Shown: piece after piece, positions 5,198 to 6,254 of the stretch
How the letters are laid out: each line of letters begins with the position of its first letter
Position numbering within the stretch: position 1 is the first letter of the stretch
Assembly: GCA_028288395.1 (NCBI GenBank)
Contig: JAQBNV010000209.1
Location: 1-6,254 of the forward strand
From: Adhaeribacter sp.
Lineage (GTDB): Bacteria > Bacteroidota > Bacteroidia > Cytophagales > Hymenobacteraceae
DNA: 6,254 bases
Reading direction: 5' to 3'
Made by a program: the position numbers and the translations under genes
The notes under the pieces: generated by a model
Seen by the model: the letters and a program-made list of their open reading frames with translations, nothing else
The model's database searches: none
Told to the model about the DNA's origin: nothing

Positions 5198-6254
5198 TCA
5201 AACAATAAACGGTGCCCGCATGGGCTGGTGAATGAGCCGGTTAGCGCCGTCATCGCCAATAAATTCTTGTTTTTCCGGGTCAAATTTAAGCGAACGCCCT
5301 AGCTTCAGGGCAGCTAAGCCCATATTTACGATGGTGCAGGATCTATGACCGTTTTCTTCGTTCAGGGCAAATTTGCGCCGGTTTTTTACCGCATCCACAA
5401 AATCAGTTACCTGGGGCTGCGGGTCCGGGAAAGCTGCCAATTTTTTCTCCAGGTCCGGAATAGTGGAGCGGAAACCGGGATATAATTTACCGTTAGGGCC
5501 TTCGATATAAGCCGCATTTGTATCTTTTCCTTCGCCGTCCAGAATAATCTGGCAACCATCGGCATAAGTGTAGGTAATCCGGCGCCAGGTACCCACGGCA
5601 TCGGGGTGTTGTTGCGGCGCATCAACTTCTACCGACACGGGGCTCGTATTGTCTTTACCCAGGAAATATTGGACCGGATCAAGGTAATGCTGTCCCATAT
5701 CGCCCAAACCGCCACCATCGTAATCCCAGTATCCCCGGAAAGTTTGATGCACGCGGTGTGGGTTATAAGGTTTATAAGGTGCCGGCCCTAACCAAGCCTC
5801 GTAGTCTAAGGTATCGGGCACCGGAGTGGGATCAAGGTCAGTTTTGCCTACCCAGTAAAATTTCCAGTCGTAGCCCGTGGTAGCACCTACAGTAACTTTT
5901 AACGGCCAGCCCAGCAAACCGCTTTCTACAAGTTTTTTAATTGGTTTAACGGTAGTTCCCATGCCGTAAAAAGTATCGGAGAACCGGAACCAGGTATTTA
6001 GCCGGAATATCCGGCCGTGCTGTTGTACTGCTTCCACTACCCTTTTGCCTTCACCAATGGTGCGGGTCATGGGTTTTTCGCACCAGATGTCTTTACCGGC
6101 GCGGGCGGCATCGGCCGACATAATACCGTGCCAGTGCGGTGGCGTAGCAATGTGCACGATATCTACTTCGGGTAACTGGATAAGCTCTCGGTAATCGGCA
6201 AAGGTTTTAACATTACTGCCAATTTTATCCAGCGCCATCTTTAAGTGTTTCTTT
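5198..6254 (-). CDS. Gfo/Idh/MocA-family oxidoreductase (N-terminus outside the window)
   Basis: The frame is open through the right edge: five codons (KKHLK) precede the Met at 6236-6238, so that Met is internal and the gene is 5'-truncated. The missing part should contain the GxGxxG Rossmann motif and possibly an export signal. Counting from that Met, VHIATPPHWHG (28-38) and the hallmark EKP (54-56) belong to the nucleotide-binding domain. The C-terminal domain shows WLGPAPYKPYNPHRVH (149-164) and GGGLGDMGQHYLDPVQYFLG (175-194), typical of the Bacteroidota-type C-terminal domain. Lys55, Asp180 and His184 match the Lys and D-x-x-x-H catalytic set of inositol dehydrogenase-like members. The family carries out NAD(P)-dependent oxidation or reduction of sugars and cyclitols. 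As first visible gene of the operon it probably makes or uses keto-sugars handled by the DUF1080 protein; the exact substrate is unknown. Confidence 0.93.
   Translation of the reverse strand, partial: KKHLKMALDKIGSNVKTFADYRELIQLPEVDIVHIATPPHWHGIMSADAARAGKDIWCEKPMTRTIGEGKRVVEAVQQHGRIFRLNTWFRFSDTFYGMGTTVKPIKKLVESGLLGWPLKVTVGATTGYDWKFYWVGKTDLDPTPVPDTLDYEAWLGPAPYKPYNPHRVHQTFRGYWDYDGGGLGDMGQHYLDPVQYFLGKDNTSPVSVEVDAPQQHPDAVGTWRRITYTYADGCQIILDGEGKDTNAAYIEGPNGKLYPGFRSTIPDLEKKLAAFPDPQPQVTDFVDAVKNRRKFALNEENGHRSCTIVNMGLAALKLGRSLKFDPEKQEFIGDDGANRLIHQPMRAPFIV

Overview
The window looks like a piece of a Bacteroidota chromosome, probably Cytophagales (a Hymenobacteraceae-like genome such as Adhaeribacter is a guess). 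The grounds are the gene content (a Gfo/Idh/MocA oxidoreductase of the type common in Bacteroidota, and a secreted HEAT + DUF1080 protein), A/T-rich leaders without a Shine-Dalgarno sequence, and moderate GC genes separated by very AT-rich spacers. All three clear genes lie on the minus strand, so transcription runs from the right edge to the left.

Right part (6254 to about 1613): a probable operon. It starts with a 5'-truncated Gfo/Idh/MocA-family dehydrogenase (stop at 5198). After 51 bases comes a 1145-residue secreted protein (5146-1709) with a signal peptide, a long HEAT-repeat region and two DUF1080 (3-keto-disaccharide hydrolase family) domains. A strong hairpin at 1613-1670 closes the unit. 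The pairing fits a non-classical route of sugar or glycoside breakdown: the NAD(P)-type enzyme oxidises a sugar hydroxyl to a ketone and a DUF1080 protein then cleaves the keto-glycoside. This is inferred from families and adjacency. No substrate can be read from the sequence.

Middle (984-1612): about 630 bases without a convincing gene. The right-hand third is less AT-rich and holds a doubtful 50-codon plus-strand ORF and a bulged inverted repeat. The rest is AT-rich and probably carries the promoter of the next gene.

Left part (228-983): a secreted protein of 251 residues whose mature part is almost entirely Thr, Gly and Ser in TTSG/TTAG-like repeats with scattered Arg. It is followed by a symmetrical, probably bidirectional terminator (171-208). 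The first 130 bases are ambiguous: either the 3' end of a plus-strand gene resembling a serpin C-terminus (stop at 88-90) or the 5' end of an unrecognised minus-strand gene (start at 128). They overlap, so at most one is likely real.

I see no RNA gene, CRISPR array, transposase or complete mobile element. The most unusual items are the Thr/Gly/Ser repeat protein and the fused HEAT + double DUF1080 architecture. Neither is proof of a new system.
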